Source: JBCCDY01 sp039030555 (GTDB taxonomy: Bacteria > Bacteroidota > Bacteroidia > Cytophagales > Cyclobacteriaceae). Taken from it: a stretch of DNA of 64,000 bases. Positions within the stretch are counted from its first letter, which is position 1. Each line of letters opens with the position of its first letter. The stretch is from positions 1-64,000 of the forward strand of contig JBCCDY010000011.1 of assembly GCA_039030555.1 (NCBI GenBank), written 5' to 3'. The translations under genes and the position numbers were made by a program. A model generated the notes under the pieces. It was not told the origin of the DNA and did no database searches. It saw nothing but the letters and a program-made list of their open reading frames with translations. This document shows, one piece after another, positions 9,648-18,987 of the stretch.

Positions 9648-10711
9648 TAAATATTCAGATCTACTTCCATTCCTTGCCTCAATTGTAGGATGCCACTCGT
9701 AATGACTGTATCGCCCGGCTGAAGTCCGGTCAACACCTGTATATTTTCTTCAGAGCGAATTCCAGTTGTTATAGATCTTGATTCTACGATTCCGCTTGCG
9801 TAAACGAAAATACGCTTACCGTTTAGCTCAGGTATGATACTTTGTGTTGGAACCTGAATCGATTCTTCAATGCTTTCCAAGACCAAACGAATTTTGGCAA
9901 ACTGCCCCGGAAGTAATTTCCCCTCTGGGTTCTGGCTAATGGCTCTTAACTTTAAACTTCTTGTTTCCGGGTCAATCTGGGGCTCAATGGCATATATAGC
10001 TCCTTCAAAAGTCTCATCATATCCATCGACCGTGAAATAGAGTTTATCACCTTTATTTACTTTTTCCAGGTATCGGCCCGGTATAGCAAAATCAAGCTTT
10101 ACAGGATTCGTTTTATAAAGGGTAGCGATCATCTCTCCTGGGTTGACATAACTGCCTACGGAAATGCTTCTTAAACCAATAAAACCTCCAAAAGGCGCCC
10201 TGATCCTATATTTTTGTAATCTGGCTTCTAAAACTTTAATCTGCGCCAGCGAAGTATTGTATTCCGTGAGCGAGATCTCATATTCTTCCTGACTAATAGC
10301 TTCTTTATCTAACAACTGCTTTTGCCGACGCTCATTATCTTCTCTCAATTTTTTAGTAAATCGTTCTTTTTCAAGTTCTGCAACTATTTCATCATCGTTA
10401 AGTGTGAGGAGGAGCTGACCTTGTTTTGCTTCATCACCTTCTTCAAAATGAATCTCTTTAACGGTAGCGGAAACCTCACTATTAAGATCTACAGATTCGT
10501 CTGCTAAAACGCTCCCCGTTATTTTTACAATGCTTTCAAGAGGCTCGTAATTAGCGATCACGGCATTGACTTTTAATAGTTTTTTCTCTTTCTCACCTGC
10601 TGCTTCTTGCTGTTCATCTTTACCAAAATCCGGAAGTTTCGGATAGATGATTATAGCTAAAATAAAGAGTGCAAGAACAGAATACAGAATCCGCTTTAAG
10701 GTTTTATTCAT
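9647..10711 (-). CDS. RND efflux periplasmic adaptor (membrane-fusion protein)
   Basis: 354 residues. An N-terminal membrane segment or uncleaved signal (RILYSVLALFILAIIIYPKL) is followed by a split lipoyl (barrel-sandwich) domain, an alpha-hairpin of heptads (ELEKERFTKKLREDNERRQK), and beta-barrel and membrane-proximal domains (PGQFAKIRLVLESIEESIQVP; GLQPGDTVITSGILQLRQGM). No lipobox is seen, so it is anchored by the helix. It is the first gene of the operon adaptor-pump-channel. About 150 bp of AT-rich DNA separates it from the divergent DoxX gene and should contain the promoters. Confidence 0.92.
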   Translation of the reverse strand: MNKTLKRILYSVLALFILAIIIYPKLPDFGKDEQQEAAGEKEKKLLKVNAVIANYEPLESIVKITGSVLADESVDLNSEVSATVKEIHFEEGDEAKQGQLLLTLNDDEIVAELEKERFTKKLREDNERRQKQLLDKEAISQEEYEISLTEYNTSLAQIKVLEARLQKYRIRAPFGGFIGLRSISVGSYVNPGEMIATLYKTNPVKLDFAIPGRYLEKVNKGDKLYFTVDGYDETFEGAIYAIEPQIDPETRSLKLRAISQNPEGKLLPGQFAKIRLVLESIEESIQVPTQSIIPELNGKRIFVYASGIVESRSITTGIRSEENIQVLTGLQPGDTVITSGILQLRQGMEVDLNI

Positions 10712-10863
10712 TTAGGTTGGAAATTCTTGTCTAATACTTGGCACCAATTTAATTGTTTAAAATCGGATAATATATGTTTTAACAAATTTCGGATTTAACC
10801 ACGAAATGAATACTTTAATTCCATATTCTTTTGAATATTACATGACATTTTAACCAGATATCT

Positions 10864-11250
10864 ATGAATACTAAACTTGTACTTGCAGCGCGATTACTTC
10901 TAGGCCTTATCTTCTTTGTTTTCGGACTTAATAAGTTCTTGAATTTTTTACCCCCTTTATCTTATAACCCTGATACTATAGCTTCTGCATTCCTTTCTGG
11001 TTTGTTTCATAATAATGCTTACTTGATCTATTTGTTGGGAGCTACAGAAGTATTGGTAGGAACAGCATTTCTAAGCGGTAAATACGTTCCTCTCGCGTTG
11101 ATTATCATAGCACCGGTTACTATGAATATCTTACTATTTCATTTAAGCCTTGACCCTGCGGGAGGCGGACCAGGCTATTTCACTTTTGCTCTCAATTGGT
11201 TTCTGTTCTTTGCTTACAAGAAACGATATGAACCTCTGCTAAAACCTTGA
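10864..11250 (+). CDS. DoxX-like membrane protein
   Basis: 128 residues with four predicted membrane helices. The N-terminal signature AARLLLGLIFFVFGLNKFL and the internal GATEVLVGTAFL are typical of the DoxX/DoxD-like family of small quinone-associated or oxidoreductase-associated membrane proteins. Function in heterotrophic Bacteroidota is unsettled. It ends exactly where the convergent S1/P1 nuclease gene ends: the two stop codons form the palindrome TGATCA with no gap. Confidence 0.85.
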   Translation: MNTKLVLAARLLLGLIFFVFGLNKFLNFLPPLSYNPDTIASAFLSGLFHNNAYLIYLLGATEVLVGTAFLSGKYVPLALIIIAPVTMNILLFHLSLDPAGGGPGYFTFALNWFLFFAYKKRYEPLLKP

Positions 11251-12183
11251 TCAACCAAAAATAGAATTTAGCATTTCTGCAAGTCTATAACCTGATAAAG
11301 CTATTCTTGCAGAAGCTTTTTCAAATGCATATTTCTGATAAGCTTCGGAAGGAAAAACACCCTCTTTTAAGTCTTTCTCATAAACTCCTGATTTTACAAT
11401 TTCATATCCTTCCATTGACCAGGAGTTAAAGTCAAGGCTGGTTATTTTATTATTAAAATCTTTTTTTGGATGAGCTTTAGTGATTTTCTTAGCCAGTTTC
11501 ACATAGTCTTTATGCTGTAACTGATCTCGGTCTAGTTGAAATTGAACATCTATGATACCATCCCAGTAAGCGTGTAGATTTTTTGGCCACTCATCTCTAA
11601 GCTTAAAGCTGTTTCCACCTCTGTCGCCATCAGGATGCTTTTTAGTGACTCTTGAAGCATTATGTAAAGGCATATGCGAATCTCCCACAAGATGTAAGAC
11701 CCATGCAATTTGAACGGCTTTATCGGAACCAGAAGTTTCATTGGAACGAAGTGATTCATTGAAATGATACAATCTTTCTATGGAATTAGGTTCAGTACTT
11801 TCTATATCCGGAACATCTACCGGTCCCATTCGAGATTCCTTCCAATACCGACCGATATAATGCCAAGGCCCTTTATGATATTGCTCCCATCTTTCCTTTT
11901 TCTTTCGGTCCCGAACAATATCTGGCCAGTAAGAGGCATTCATAAACCATTCTTTCTCAGCGTTTTTAATAGAGTGATCGAACAAATTTGAAAGGTCTGA
12001 ATTAGCCGGTGCTTGTTTTAAAACTTCGATAATGTTCTTTCTTGCCTCTGTACTTAGATTATCCCAGGCAATAGCAGTGATTACTTTATGTCCGGTTTTA
12101 TTCCATGCAAATACCTCATTGACTGAAATAAGTGCTACTAGGAAAAGTATTACAAATGAAAGAGATATCTTTTTATGGTTCAT
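11251..12183 (-). CDS. Secreted S1/P1-family zinc nuclease
   Basis: 310 residues. The signal peptide ends ...NEVFA, so the mature protein would begin WNKTGHKV. An N-terminal Trp whose amino group binds zinc is the hallmark of S1/P1 nucleases, and Trp27 fits exactly. The other zinc ligand motifs are present: H-rich FDHS, HLVGDSHMPLH (canonical HxxGDxHxPLH) and HAYWDGIIDV. The enzyme should hydrolyse single-stranded DNA/RNA and 3'-nucleotides outside the cytoplasm. The next genes encode two more secreted nuclease-family proteins, suggesting a role in using extracellular nucleic acid or phosphate (inference). Confidence 0.93.
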   Translation of the reverse strand: MNHKKISLSFVILFLVALISVNEVFAWNKTGHKVITAIAWDNLSTEARKNIIEVLKQAPANSDLSNLFDHSIKNAEKEWFMNASYWPDIVRDRKKKERWEQYHKGPWHYIGRYWKESRMGPVDVPDIESTEPNSIERLYHFNESLRSNETSGSDKAVQIAWVLHLVGDSHMPLHNASRVTKKHPDGDRGGNSFKLRDEWPKNLHAYWDGIIDVQFQLDRDQLQHKDYVKLAKKITKAHPKKDFNNKITSLDFNSWSMEGYEIVKSGVYEKDLKEGVFPSEAYQKYAFEKASARIALSGYRLAEMLNSIFG

Positions 12184-12226
12184 TTTAATCTTATTTTGAT
12201 TTTTTAAATCAGTACTCGAAAGTAAA

Positions 12227-13315
12227 ATGATTAATCAAGCTCAACGAATAGTTGTTTTAACCCTAATTCAAATTTTGGTTATCAAAACTTTATGTATTGG
12301 ACAAAATTCAGTCAATAAAAGAGAATCACAAAATCAATTTCTGACTTCGGAATTTTTTGATGATAACCCGAGAGGTGAGCAGAGGTTAAGATTGGCATTT
12401 TATAATGTTGAAAATCTCTTTGATATCTACGATGATCCAACGAAAAGAGATAATGATTTTACCCCTAGCGGAACATTTAGGTGGAACGATTTTAAGTACC
12501 GTAAAAAGCTTTCAGGATTAGGTAAGACGCTTACTGCATTAGGAGGATGGGAAGGTGCAGCTCTCATTGGGCTTTGTGAAGTAGAGAACAAGTTAGTACT
12601 CTCCGATCTAACTACCTTTTCTCCATTATCAAATACGATTTATGAAATTGTTCATTATGAATCACCTGACCGCAGAGGAATTGATGTTGCCTTACTTTAT
12701 CGACCTGATAAGTTCAAGCTTTTGCATTCCGAGCCCATAACCGTTAAAGATCCTGATAATTCATCCTTTAAAACAAGAGATATTCTGTATGTAAAAGGAA
12801 AAGTGCAGGAAGAAGAATTGCATTTGTTTGTCAACCATTGGCCATCCAGGAGAGGTGGTAAAACAAGCTCAGAACCTAAAAGAGAGCTAGCGGCCAAAGC
12901 TTTAAAGGAAAAAGTAGATTCTCTATTGCTTACGGACTCAAAATCAAACATCATAATCATGGGAGATTTTAACGATTACCCGGATAACAAAAGCATTTCA
13001 GATGTTCTGAAAGCGGGGGAGAACAACCCAGAGTATGATCTTGTGAACTTAATGACCTATTTTCAGTATAAGACCGGAACACACGTATATCAAGGAAAGT
13101 GGGGTGTATTGGATCAATTTATTGTTTCGAAGGCTTTAATTAATGCTAATGATATTCGAGTGAGTAAGGTTGGAGCTCAAATTTTTAGAGCGGATTGGCT
13201 TCTTACTACTAATGCATCTGGAAGTGAAACGATTTTTAGAACAAACCAGGGCCCCTTTTACAAGGGAGGGTATAGCGATCACCTTCCAATTATTTTAGAT
13301 ATTGAGTTGAAATAG
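12227..13315 (+). CDS. Secreted endonuclease/exonuclease/phosphatase (EEP) family protein
   Basis: 362 residues with an N-terminal hydrophobic signal (QRIVVLTLIQILVIKTLCIGQ). EEP motifs appear in order: RLAFYNVENLFD, ALIGLCEVENK (metal-binding Glu), RRGIDVALLYRP, LFVNHWPSRRGG, IIMGDFNDYPD (catalytic Asp/Asn) and the C-terminal GYSDHLPI with the catalytic His. All key residues are intact. The subfamily is that of extracellular nucleases or phosphodiesterases of Bacteroidota. It is divergent from the S1/P1 gene (43 bp between starts), so the two may share control. Confidence 0.92.
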   Translation: MINQAQRIVVLTLIQILVIKTLCIGQNSVNKRESQNQFLTSEFFDDNPRGEQRLRLAFYNVENLFDIYDDPTKRDNDFTPSGTFRWNDFKYRKKLSGLGKTLTALGGWEGAALIGLCEVENKLVLSDLTTFSPLSNTIYEIVHYESPDRRGIDVALLYRPDKFKLLHSEPITVKDPDNSSFKTRDILYVKGKVQEEELHLFVNHWPSRRGGKTSSEPKRELAAKALKEKVDSLLLTDSKSNIIIMGDFNDYPDNKSISDVLKAGENNPEYDLVNLMTYFQYKTGTHVYQGKWGVLDQFIVSKALINANDIRVSKVGAQIFRADWLLTTNASGSETIFRTNQGPFYKGGYSDHLPIILDIELK

Positions 13316-13320
13316 ATCGA

Positions 13321-14535
13321 TTAGGGAAGAATGTCAATGTGCTTCTCATGTCCGATGAACATACCTAAACGATCATTACTTTTATTAAGTAAACCGTTTA
13401 CACAAATCTTTTTGTGTTTCAGATACTCTTCTGGATTATAGCTAAAGTTACGCAGATCGTCTTTTAGGATAGTAAAACTGAATGATTGTTGAGGATACGG
13501 TTGGTCTAAGTTTAATATATAATGACCGTTAGAGCTTAGAAAAGCCCCGGTAACCGTTCCACAAACTGTTAGCTTCTTTTTCGAATTTTGGTATAGTTTA
13601 ACGTCTTCGGTATTTAAAGTATTCCTTGGCCTTTCGAATTTTCCTAAAGGTTTGAAAACGATAGACGAGTCGTATTTTGGTATCCATGAATCATACTTAA
13701 TACTATTCTTAACTACGCGAGAAATAGAATCAGATAGATTAGGAAAGAAATTTATATTCGTTACTCGTTGAAGGCTATCTATTGAGATAGCATATTTTTC
13801 TAAAACACTTATTTTGGAACTATGGGGAATTAAAAAAGCTATTCCTTTGCTTAAGCTATCCGTAAGACTAACAGCAGCTTTATAAAAGTAATCAGCTTCT
13901 AATTGCGAAATACTACTCTCTTCATTGAACAGTAAACCTGTAGCGACTATGATTGCACTTTTCTCGTCATAGAAGTGCTTGCGAATCATTGTTTCTAAAT
14001 CAGACCAGATATTATAGTAAAATATTTTTTTGATGGGGACAAGATTGGTCTGTTCTTGTAATGATTCAAGCATTATTTCAGACCACTTGATATCTGCTAA
14101 AGGTATTATGGAAACGAGTTCCAGATTTTCCGCCTCAAGCTGACTTACTATAGCAGAGTCAAACAATTCTATATTGTTTTCATCAGGATATTTCCTTGAT
14201 TTTCGCGTAGAGGCTAACAAGTCTTTTGATAGAACATGTACAGATATTGAAGGAAAGATTTGGCCACTTTTCTTTCCAAGAATATAACCATCCATCTTTT
14301 GGATAATTAGGTCATCATTCTTTTCAGGCAGTCCTACGCTTTTAATAACCCTATCAACTCTTTTGACTTTAAGCGGCTCGAGAATAGAGTCCAGTTTTAC
14401 GATATCCTTTTGGAGGCTAAATCTTTCCCATTGAAAAAGTTTAATCGAATCTTGAAGTGTTTTTTGAGCGTAAACCTCTTTGGTTATGGATATGGTTTCA
14501 ACGAATAAAAGAATTATAAATAATCTTACTCCCAT
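13321..14535 (-). CDS. Secreted NUC-like (DNA/RNA non-specific endonuclease fold) protein with OB tail; catalytic DRGH lost
   Basis: 404 residues with a signal peptide ending VYAQ. Residues about 135-320 follow the secreted non-specific endonuclease pattern: ...YYNIWSDLETMIRKHF, AIIVATGLLF, DYFYKAAVSLTDSLSKGIAF, YAISIDSLQRVTNINFFPNL. The segment equivalent to the catalytic DRGHLAPAADM reads ELVSIIPLADI (from residue 139), so the catalytic histidine is gone. The last about 90 residues (KLTVCGTVTGAFL, YILNLDQPYPQQSF, KKICVNGLL) form an OB-like domain often seen attached to such nucleases. I read it as a pseudoenzyme, perhaps a nucleic-acid binder. Family assignment is by pattern recognition, not a database search. 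It is convergent with the EEP gene (5-bp gap). Confidence 0.7.
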   Translation of the reverse strand: MGVRLFIILLFVETISITKEVYAQKTLQDSIKLFQWERFSLQKDIVKLDSILEPLKVKRVDRVIKSVGLPEKNDDLIIQKMDGYILGKKSGQIFPSISVHVLSKDLLASTRKSRKYPDENNIELFDSAIVSQLEAENLELVSIIPLADIKWSEIMLESLQEQTNLVPIKKIFYYNIWSDLETMIRKHFYDEKSAIIVATGLLFNEESSISQLEADYFYKAAVSLTDSLSKGIAFLIPHSSKISVLEKYAISIDSLQRVTNINFFPNLSDSISRVVKNSIKYDSWIPKYDSSIVFKPLGKFERPRNTLNTEDVKLYQNSKKKLTVCGTVTGAFLSSNGHYILNLDQPYPQQSFSFTILKDDLRNFSYNPEEYLKHKKICVNGLLNKSNDRLGMFIGHEKHIDILP

Positions 14536-14658
14536 GAGTCCGTAGCTTAGCTCAAATTGTCTTGCAGATTACAAGTCTTTCGAAAAGATAAGCTCGTTGA
14601 AGAAGATCTCAATTATTGGTGTGTCTTTTGTTAAATTAAATTCAAATCTAATTAAGAT

Positions 14659-15156
14659 ATGAAAAATTTCTCGACGTTATTCTGCCTTTTAGTCCTCTCA
14701 TGTATCTCAATTATGTGTAATGGTCAAAAAGAAACAGTAGAAGGGAATAAGCCAGAGCTTGAATCTTATGATCTTTCAGAAGGTGAATGGAAAACGAGGT
14801 TAAGTGATTTGGAGTATTATGTCTTAAGAGAAAAAGGTACTGAAAGAGCTTTCTCCGGAGATCTTTGGGATAACAAAAAAGAAGGAACCTACGTTTGCGG
14901 GGCTTGCCAGCTTCCTTTGTTTGCTTCGGATACAAAATTTAGATCGGGTACGGGGTGGCCGAGTTTTTACGAGCCCATTAAAGAAGAGAATATAGCTGAA
15001 GAGTCAGATAAAAGCTTTGGAATGGTTCGAACTGAAGTGCTCTGCGAGAGATGCGGAGGGCATTTAGGCCATGTATTCCCTGACGGCCCACCTCCAACCG
15101 GGTTAAGATACTGTATCAATTCTGTTTCCCTGGATTTTGTAGAATCAGAAGAATAA
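14659..15156 (+). CDS. msrB: Peptide-methionine (R)-S-oxide reductase MsrB, exported
   Basis: 165 residues. The MsrB domain covers about 35-160: the two zinc-binding CxxC pairs (CGAC and CERC), FRSGTGWPSFYEP, GGHLGHVFPDGPPPTG, and the catalytic Cys152 in RYCINS. An N-terminal signal with LVLSC suggests a lipoprotein anchored at Cys15, so it would repair oxidised methionine in periplasmic or surface proteins. MsrA is not next to it. ATG start; the upstream stretch is AT-rich. Confidence 0.95.
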   Translation: MKNFSTLFCLLVLSCISIMCNGQKETVEGNKPELESYDLSEGEWKTRLSDLEYYVLREKGTERAFSGDLWDNKKEGTYVCGACQLPLFASDTKFRSGTGWPSFYEPIKEENIAEESDKSFGMVRTEVLCERCGGHLGHVFPDGPPPTGLRYCINSVSLDFVESEE

Positions 15157-15170
15157 TAAAGAAACTTTGG

Positions 15171-15656
15171 TCAAGGACTAACCAGAATTAATTCTATGGT
15201 AATATCCGGATTACGATTAAATAATTCTATCCTCTCCTCACTAACCAAAGAAGCTACATAAATTTGAGATAAAGGGGTTAGCCTTCTTAATTTGATAAAA
15301 TTAGGATCTCCCGGATTAACTTCACCTACCTCGGGAGTATCAATACTTATAAATAAAGTGTTTCCGATATTCAAGCTCCAAGATCGGGGAGCTAAAATAG
15401 GATCAATTTGAACCAAAACCCCATTTTCTCTGAACTCCAACAAGCCAGAAGCTTGAAACTCGATAGTAAAAGACTGGAGATCTTCTGTAAAATCAGTAGT
15501 ATCAACTACAAACCTTTCTATAGCCCATGTATCGATTAGTATTGTATCTGGTATTTCTATGCCTGTATTAGGATTCGGATCTTCTACGCAAGAAGAATAT
15601 CCTATCAGAATAGAAAACAGAACAGTAATTAGTGAAAACTGAATAATGTACTTCAT
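15171..15656 (-). CDS. Putative lipoprotein, lipocalin-like
   Basis: 161 residues with a signal peptide and lipobox (IGYSSC) giving an acylated Cys at about residue 23. The mature part contains WAIERFVVDTTDF, SFTIEFQASGLLEFRENG, RSWSLNIGNTLFISID and IELFNRNPDITIELILV, an all-beta pattern like the small lipocalin-like lipoproteins of Bacteroidota. No function can be assigned. It is convergent to msrB (14-bp gap) and sits 1 bp downstream of the MBL-fold gene, probably in one operon with it. Confidence 0.75.
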   Translation of the reverse strand: MKYIIQFSLITVLFSILIGYSSCVEDPNPNTGIEIPDTILIDTWAIERFVVDTTDFTEDLQSFTIEFQASGLLEFRENGVLVQIDPILAPRSWSLNIGNTLFISIDTPEVGEVNPGDPNFIKLRRLTPLSQIYVASLVSEERIELFNRNPDITIELILVSP

Positions 15657-15657
15657 A

Positions 15658-16560
15658 CTAGTTCTCTAGTTTTTTTCTCCAATATCTCAAAAGCCCTGAA
15701 ACACTCATCCAGGAAGGGTTAGCCGTTTCGTATTGAAGAATTTCTTTTTCTGTGGCACCCCGGTTTCTCAATTGCCCAGCTACATAGTTTTGAAATTCTT
15801 CCACTACTTCTTCGGGTTTAGCCTGGCTTTCATACTTTGGCTTCATCCAATTTGCCCAATCCCAAAGAATTTCTTCAAGCTCCTCGAAATGGGTATCAAT
15901 TTGATCTACGACACCGAAATGTGTCAAATACAACCATTCAGGTTTTTCATTTTTGATCTTTTCTATAGACTCGACCCAATCTTCGATATTAATATCAGGA
16001 GGGGGACATGGGGGTACTACACGATTGTTAGCAATTTTGACACCTCCTACATCTCCTGTAAAAATGCAATCTTCATACACCCAGGATATATGGTGTATCG
16101 CATGTCCAGGGGTATGCAAAGCCTTTATCCGAATATCTCCAAACGAAAGCGTTTGATAATCATTAACTTCAATTAATTGTGATTCCTGAATATCTTTCAT
16201 AGCGCCCCATAATTCATCCATTTTATCCTTATAAATTCTTCTTGCGGAATTCATAAGTTTTTCAGGATTATGTAAATGACTTTTCCCTGCAGGATGCAAA
16301 TAAATATTCGTTCCATTTTCAGCCAGAGCCCAAGCCGCTCCTGCATGGTCTAAGTGTATGTGTGTCAGAAGTGCCTGAGATAAATCTTTTAAGCCAATAT
16401 CACAACCTTTTAATCCTACTTCTAGAGCTTCAATTGAAGAATGTGGGCCCGTTTCAATAAGTAGATGATTATCATTTTTTTGGACTAAAAAACAAGCAAT
16501 AGCATGATCAATACCTTGAAAGTTTAAGTCAATGATTTGGATGTTGGGATTGGTTTCCAT
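15658..16560 (-). CDS. MBL-fold metallo-hydrolase
   Basis: 300 residues, no signal peptide. The metallo-beta-lactamase motif LLTHIHLDHAGAAW (HxHxDH) lies near residue 70, with further metal ligands in LHTPGHAIHHISW, FTGDVGGVKI and LTHFGVVDQ. The C-terminal 80 residues are helical. This is the soluble MBL family that includes glyoxalase-II-like and lactonase-like hydrolases; the substrate is unknown. It is cotranscribed with the lipoprotein gene that follows. Confidence 0.9.
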   Translation of the reverse strand: METNPNIQIIDLNFQGIDHAIACFLVQKNDNHLLIETGPHSSIEALEVGLKGCDIGLKDLSQALLTHIHLDHAGAAWALAENGTNIYLHPAGKSHLHNPEKLMNSARRIYKDKMDELWGAMKDIQESQLIEVNDYQTLSFGDIRIKALHTPGHAIHHISWVYEDCIFTGDVGGVKIANNRVVPPCPPPDINIEDWVESIEKIKNEKPEWLYLTHFGVVDQIDTHFEELEEILWDWANWMKPKYESQAKPEEVVEEFQNYVAGQLRNRGATEKEILQYETANPSWMSVSGLLRYWRKKLEN

Positions 16561-17088
16561 GGAAATCTATTGAAACGATTGATTACTTTCTTTAACAAAG
16601 AAAAGAATAAATTATTCACCTACCATCTATTACAGGATTTACAGATATGAGTCTTCCATTTTTAAGCAGTTTAGGTATAGAGCCTAGACTTTAGATACAT
16701 AAACCTAAGTCTATAAGATACTTCGTTGATCTTCTTAAAAAGCTTGATTTTAAAATCTTAGATACAACTCCGTATCAAAGGTAAAACTACTCTAAATTCT
16801 CCCTTAGATTAATTATTTACTTTAATTAAATTATACTTAATAACTCATATTCAATAAGTTATGTTTGTTTTTTAAAAAATTACCATTTACATTTAGTCTA
16901 TGTTACCAAGAATATAAGATATGGGTTATGGAAAATTCGTTAAAAACGTATTGTAGAGTTCGTTTTTTGACCTTTTTAAGATTATGGTCTCTCATAAAAT
17001 CATTCTCTGATGATCATGAAGGGCACGGTAATAATTATTCTTGGCATATTCATAAAAACGAAAGACAACCTGATGTAAAGTGACGATT
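16561..17088. other. 528-bp intergenic region, no convincing gene
   Basis: AT-rich stretch upstream of the MBL gene (leftward) and of the SPOR-OmpA gene (rightward). It probably contains both promoters, but I see no box good enough to call. A 51-codon frame starting ATG at 16928 ends 5 bp before the OmpA start. It lacks recognisable features and I do not call it a gene. Confidence 0.5.
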
Positions 17089-18381
17089 ATGAAAAAGATC
17101 GGAATCATATTTCTCTTATTATCCTATCAAGTATTGGGAACGGAATTACAATCGAGACTTAGTAAAAATATTCCCGATAAAGAAAAAATAGCGTTGACGG
17201 AGGAGGGCGATTACATTGTTCTAGGTGCATTTGCCATTCCAAATAATGCTATCAGTTATAATGAGAAACTTCACAAACAAGGGTTTACAACTCGACTAGG
17301 ATTCTACCCTAATAATGAATTGTTTTTTGTCTATCTGAATGGGGTAGAAAATACCGAGGAGAATGTTTCTAAAGTGTATGAATTAAGAGAGACCGATGAT
17401 TTTTATGATGCATGGCTTTACAAGATACCATCAGATAAAGATCAATCGGTCTCCAAGGTGTCTTTAGGAAATAATGGCGAAAGTAATGCTGTAGTTCCAA
17501 ATTTAACTGCAAGCACTGAGATCGCATCAATCCCCGAAGAAATATATTATGAAGGTGATGAAATAAGGCATGAGGAAGGGGTGACGGAAGAAGAGGAGCA
17601 CATTGGGGAGTTGGAAGAAGAGGAAGCTGTAAGATGGGATACGGAAATTTATAATGAGTATAAAATATTTCTGAATGTATTAGATAAAGAGAATGGTGAT
17701 TCATTAGGTGGTTTCGTGGAAGCAATAGATCCTAAAGTACACCGCTTAATACATAATTTGAAAGCGAATGAATTACAGTATCTGGGACTTGATAAGAGAA
17801 CAGAACAGGTTGTTACGCTTGAGACAGATATCTTCGGGTATAGAAGGGAACTATATGATATAAATCTCAAGACCTTAGAAACGGATACTCTTTCTGAATA
17901 TGTTCGATTGCAAGGAGATACCATAATTATTGATTTTGCATTAAAACCACATCGCAAAGGAGATATTTTTACGATGTATAAGGTTTTCTTCCATCCAGAT
18001 GCTGCAGTTATGAAATCTTCTTCATCGTATGAATTAAATAAGCTATTAGGTTTTTTGAAGGCAAAGGAAAGCTACCATGTAAGGTTGATAGGTCATACCA
18101 ATGGGAATGGTTTTGGGAAAATTATTAGGCTGAATGAAGGAAATACTAACTATTTTAATATTAATGGGGATGTGTCAGAAGGTTTCGGTAGTGCCAAAAA
18201 ACTTTCAGAAGAAAGAGCTAATACCATAAAAGATTGGCTTGTTTCTCAGGGCATAGATGAAAGTAGGCTGGAATCTAAAGGTCTAGGTGGGAAATTCACC
18301 CTATATGATAAAGATGATTTAGTAAGGGCCAAAAAGAACGTTAGGGTAGAAGTAGAGATCCTTAAAGACGGTCTTAACTAA
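17089..18381 (+). CDS. SPOR-like plus OmpA-family outer-membrane protein
   Basis: About 430 residues starting MKKIGIIFLLLSYQVLG, a signal peptide. Residues about 35-110 (DYIVLGAFAIPNNAISYNEK, GFYPNNELFFVYL) look like a SPOR-type peptidoglycan-binding fold. A highly acidic linker follows (HEEGVTEEEEHIGELEEEEA). The C-terminal OmpA/MotB domain has VRLIGHTNGNG, KLSEERANTIKDWL and IDESRLESKGLGG, with the usual acidic residue after GHT replaced by Asn as in many Bacteroidota. It should tether the outer membrane to peptidoglycan. A GTG at 17080 is also in frame, but the ATG at 17089 with MKK gives the natural signal peptide. Confidence 0.88.
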   Translation: MKKIGIIFLLLSYQVLGTELQSRLSKNIPDKEKIALTEEGDYIVLGAFAIPNNAISYNEKLHKQGFTTRLGFYPNNELFFVYLNGVENTEENVSKVYELRETDDFYDAWLYKIPSDKDQSVSKVSLGNNGESNAVVPNLTASTEIASIPEEIYYEGDEIRHEEGVTEEEEHIGELEEEEAVRWDTEIYNEYKIFLNVLDKENGDSLGGFVEAIDPKVHRLIHNLKANELQYLGLDKRTEQVVTLETDIFGYRRELYDINLKTLETDTLSEYVRLQGDTIIIDFALKPHRKGDIFTMYKVFFHPDAAVMKSSSSYELNKLLGFLKAKESYHVRLIGHTNGNGFGKIIRLNEGNTNYFNINGDVSEGFGSAKKLSEERANTIKDWLVSQGIDESRLESKGLGGKFTLYDKDDLVRAKKNVRVEVEILKDGLN

Positions 18382-18462
18382 AGTTTTAAAAAAATATTTC
18401 CTAATTCTTTGGTTGATCTCAAAAGGAATTCAATACTTACGTTCTGATCAAACCTTCAACTA

Positions 18463-18954
18463 GTGTCGAACAGAAATATTATTGCCCTAGTACTCTTATT
18501 CATTTCGATTTTTTTATTGGTGCCAGGACTCACAAAACCAATGCTATCTATAAAGATTGGTTTGACACTTCCATTGATGGGAGAGACCACTATTTATGAA
18601 CGGGTTCAGAGTATTGTCCAGTCCGTGGAATTCTTATGGGAAAATAACAATAGATTTGTAGCCTTCTTAATTCTGTTTTTTAGTATAATCGTTCCTTTTG
18701 CCAAAGCAACTATGCTACTGATAGCTTTAATGTTTAAAAAACTAAAAAAGCGTTATGAGTTATTCAGATTTGTTCATGCTATTGGGAAATGGTCTATGGC
18801 CGATGTTTTTGTAGTTGGTGTCTTTATAGCTTTTTTATCAACTAAGTCAACTGAGGGTATTCAGGCGGAGCTGTACGAAGGTTTTTATTACTTCACTGGT
18901 TACTGTATTCTCTCTCTACTATCTGCTCAGCTCATTCAAATGGAAAGGGCTTAA
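18463..18954 (+). CDS. Paraquat-inducible protein A (PqiA)-like membrane protein
   Basis: 163 residues with four membrane helices (about 6-25, 63-85, 105-125, 138-155). The pattern FLILFFSIIVPFAKATMLLIALMF and the helix with IGKWSMADVFVVGVFIAFLS (the W-S-M-x-D-V-F motif) are diagnostic of the PqiA membrane domain. It is a half-size version: E. coli PqiA has two such units plus zinc ribbons, which are absent here. The start is GTG. PqiA proteins act with MCE-domain proteins in lipid transport between membranes, but no MCE gene is adjacent. Confidence 0.82.
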   Translation: MSNRNIIALVLLFISIFLLVPGLTKPMLSIKIGLTLPLMGETTIYERVQSIVQSVEFLWENNNRFVAFLILFFSIIVPFAKATMLLIALMFKKLKKRYELFRFVHAIGKWSMADVFVVGVFIAFLSTKSTEGIQAELYEGFYYFTGYCILSLLSAQLIQMERA

Positions 18955-18987
18955 TTCATGGTTTGAACAAAAAAAATAGAGATGGTG

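Noticed and set aside
16928..17083. 51-codon frame ending just before the SPOR-OmpA gene
   Set aside because: No recognisable domain, signal peptide or ribosome-binding site. Closeness to the next start alone is not enough.
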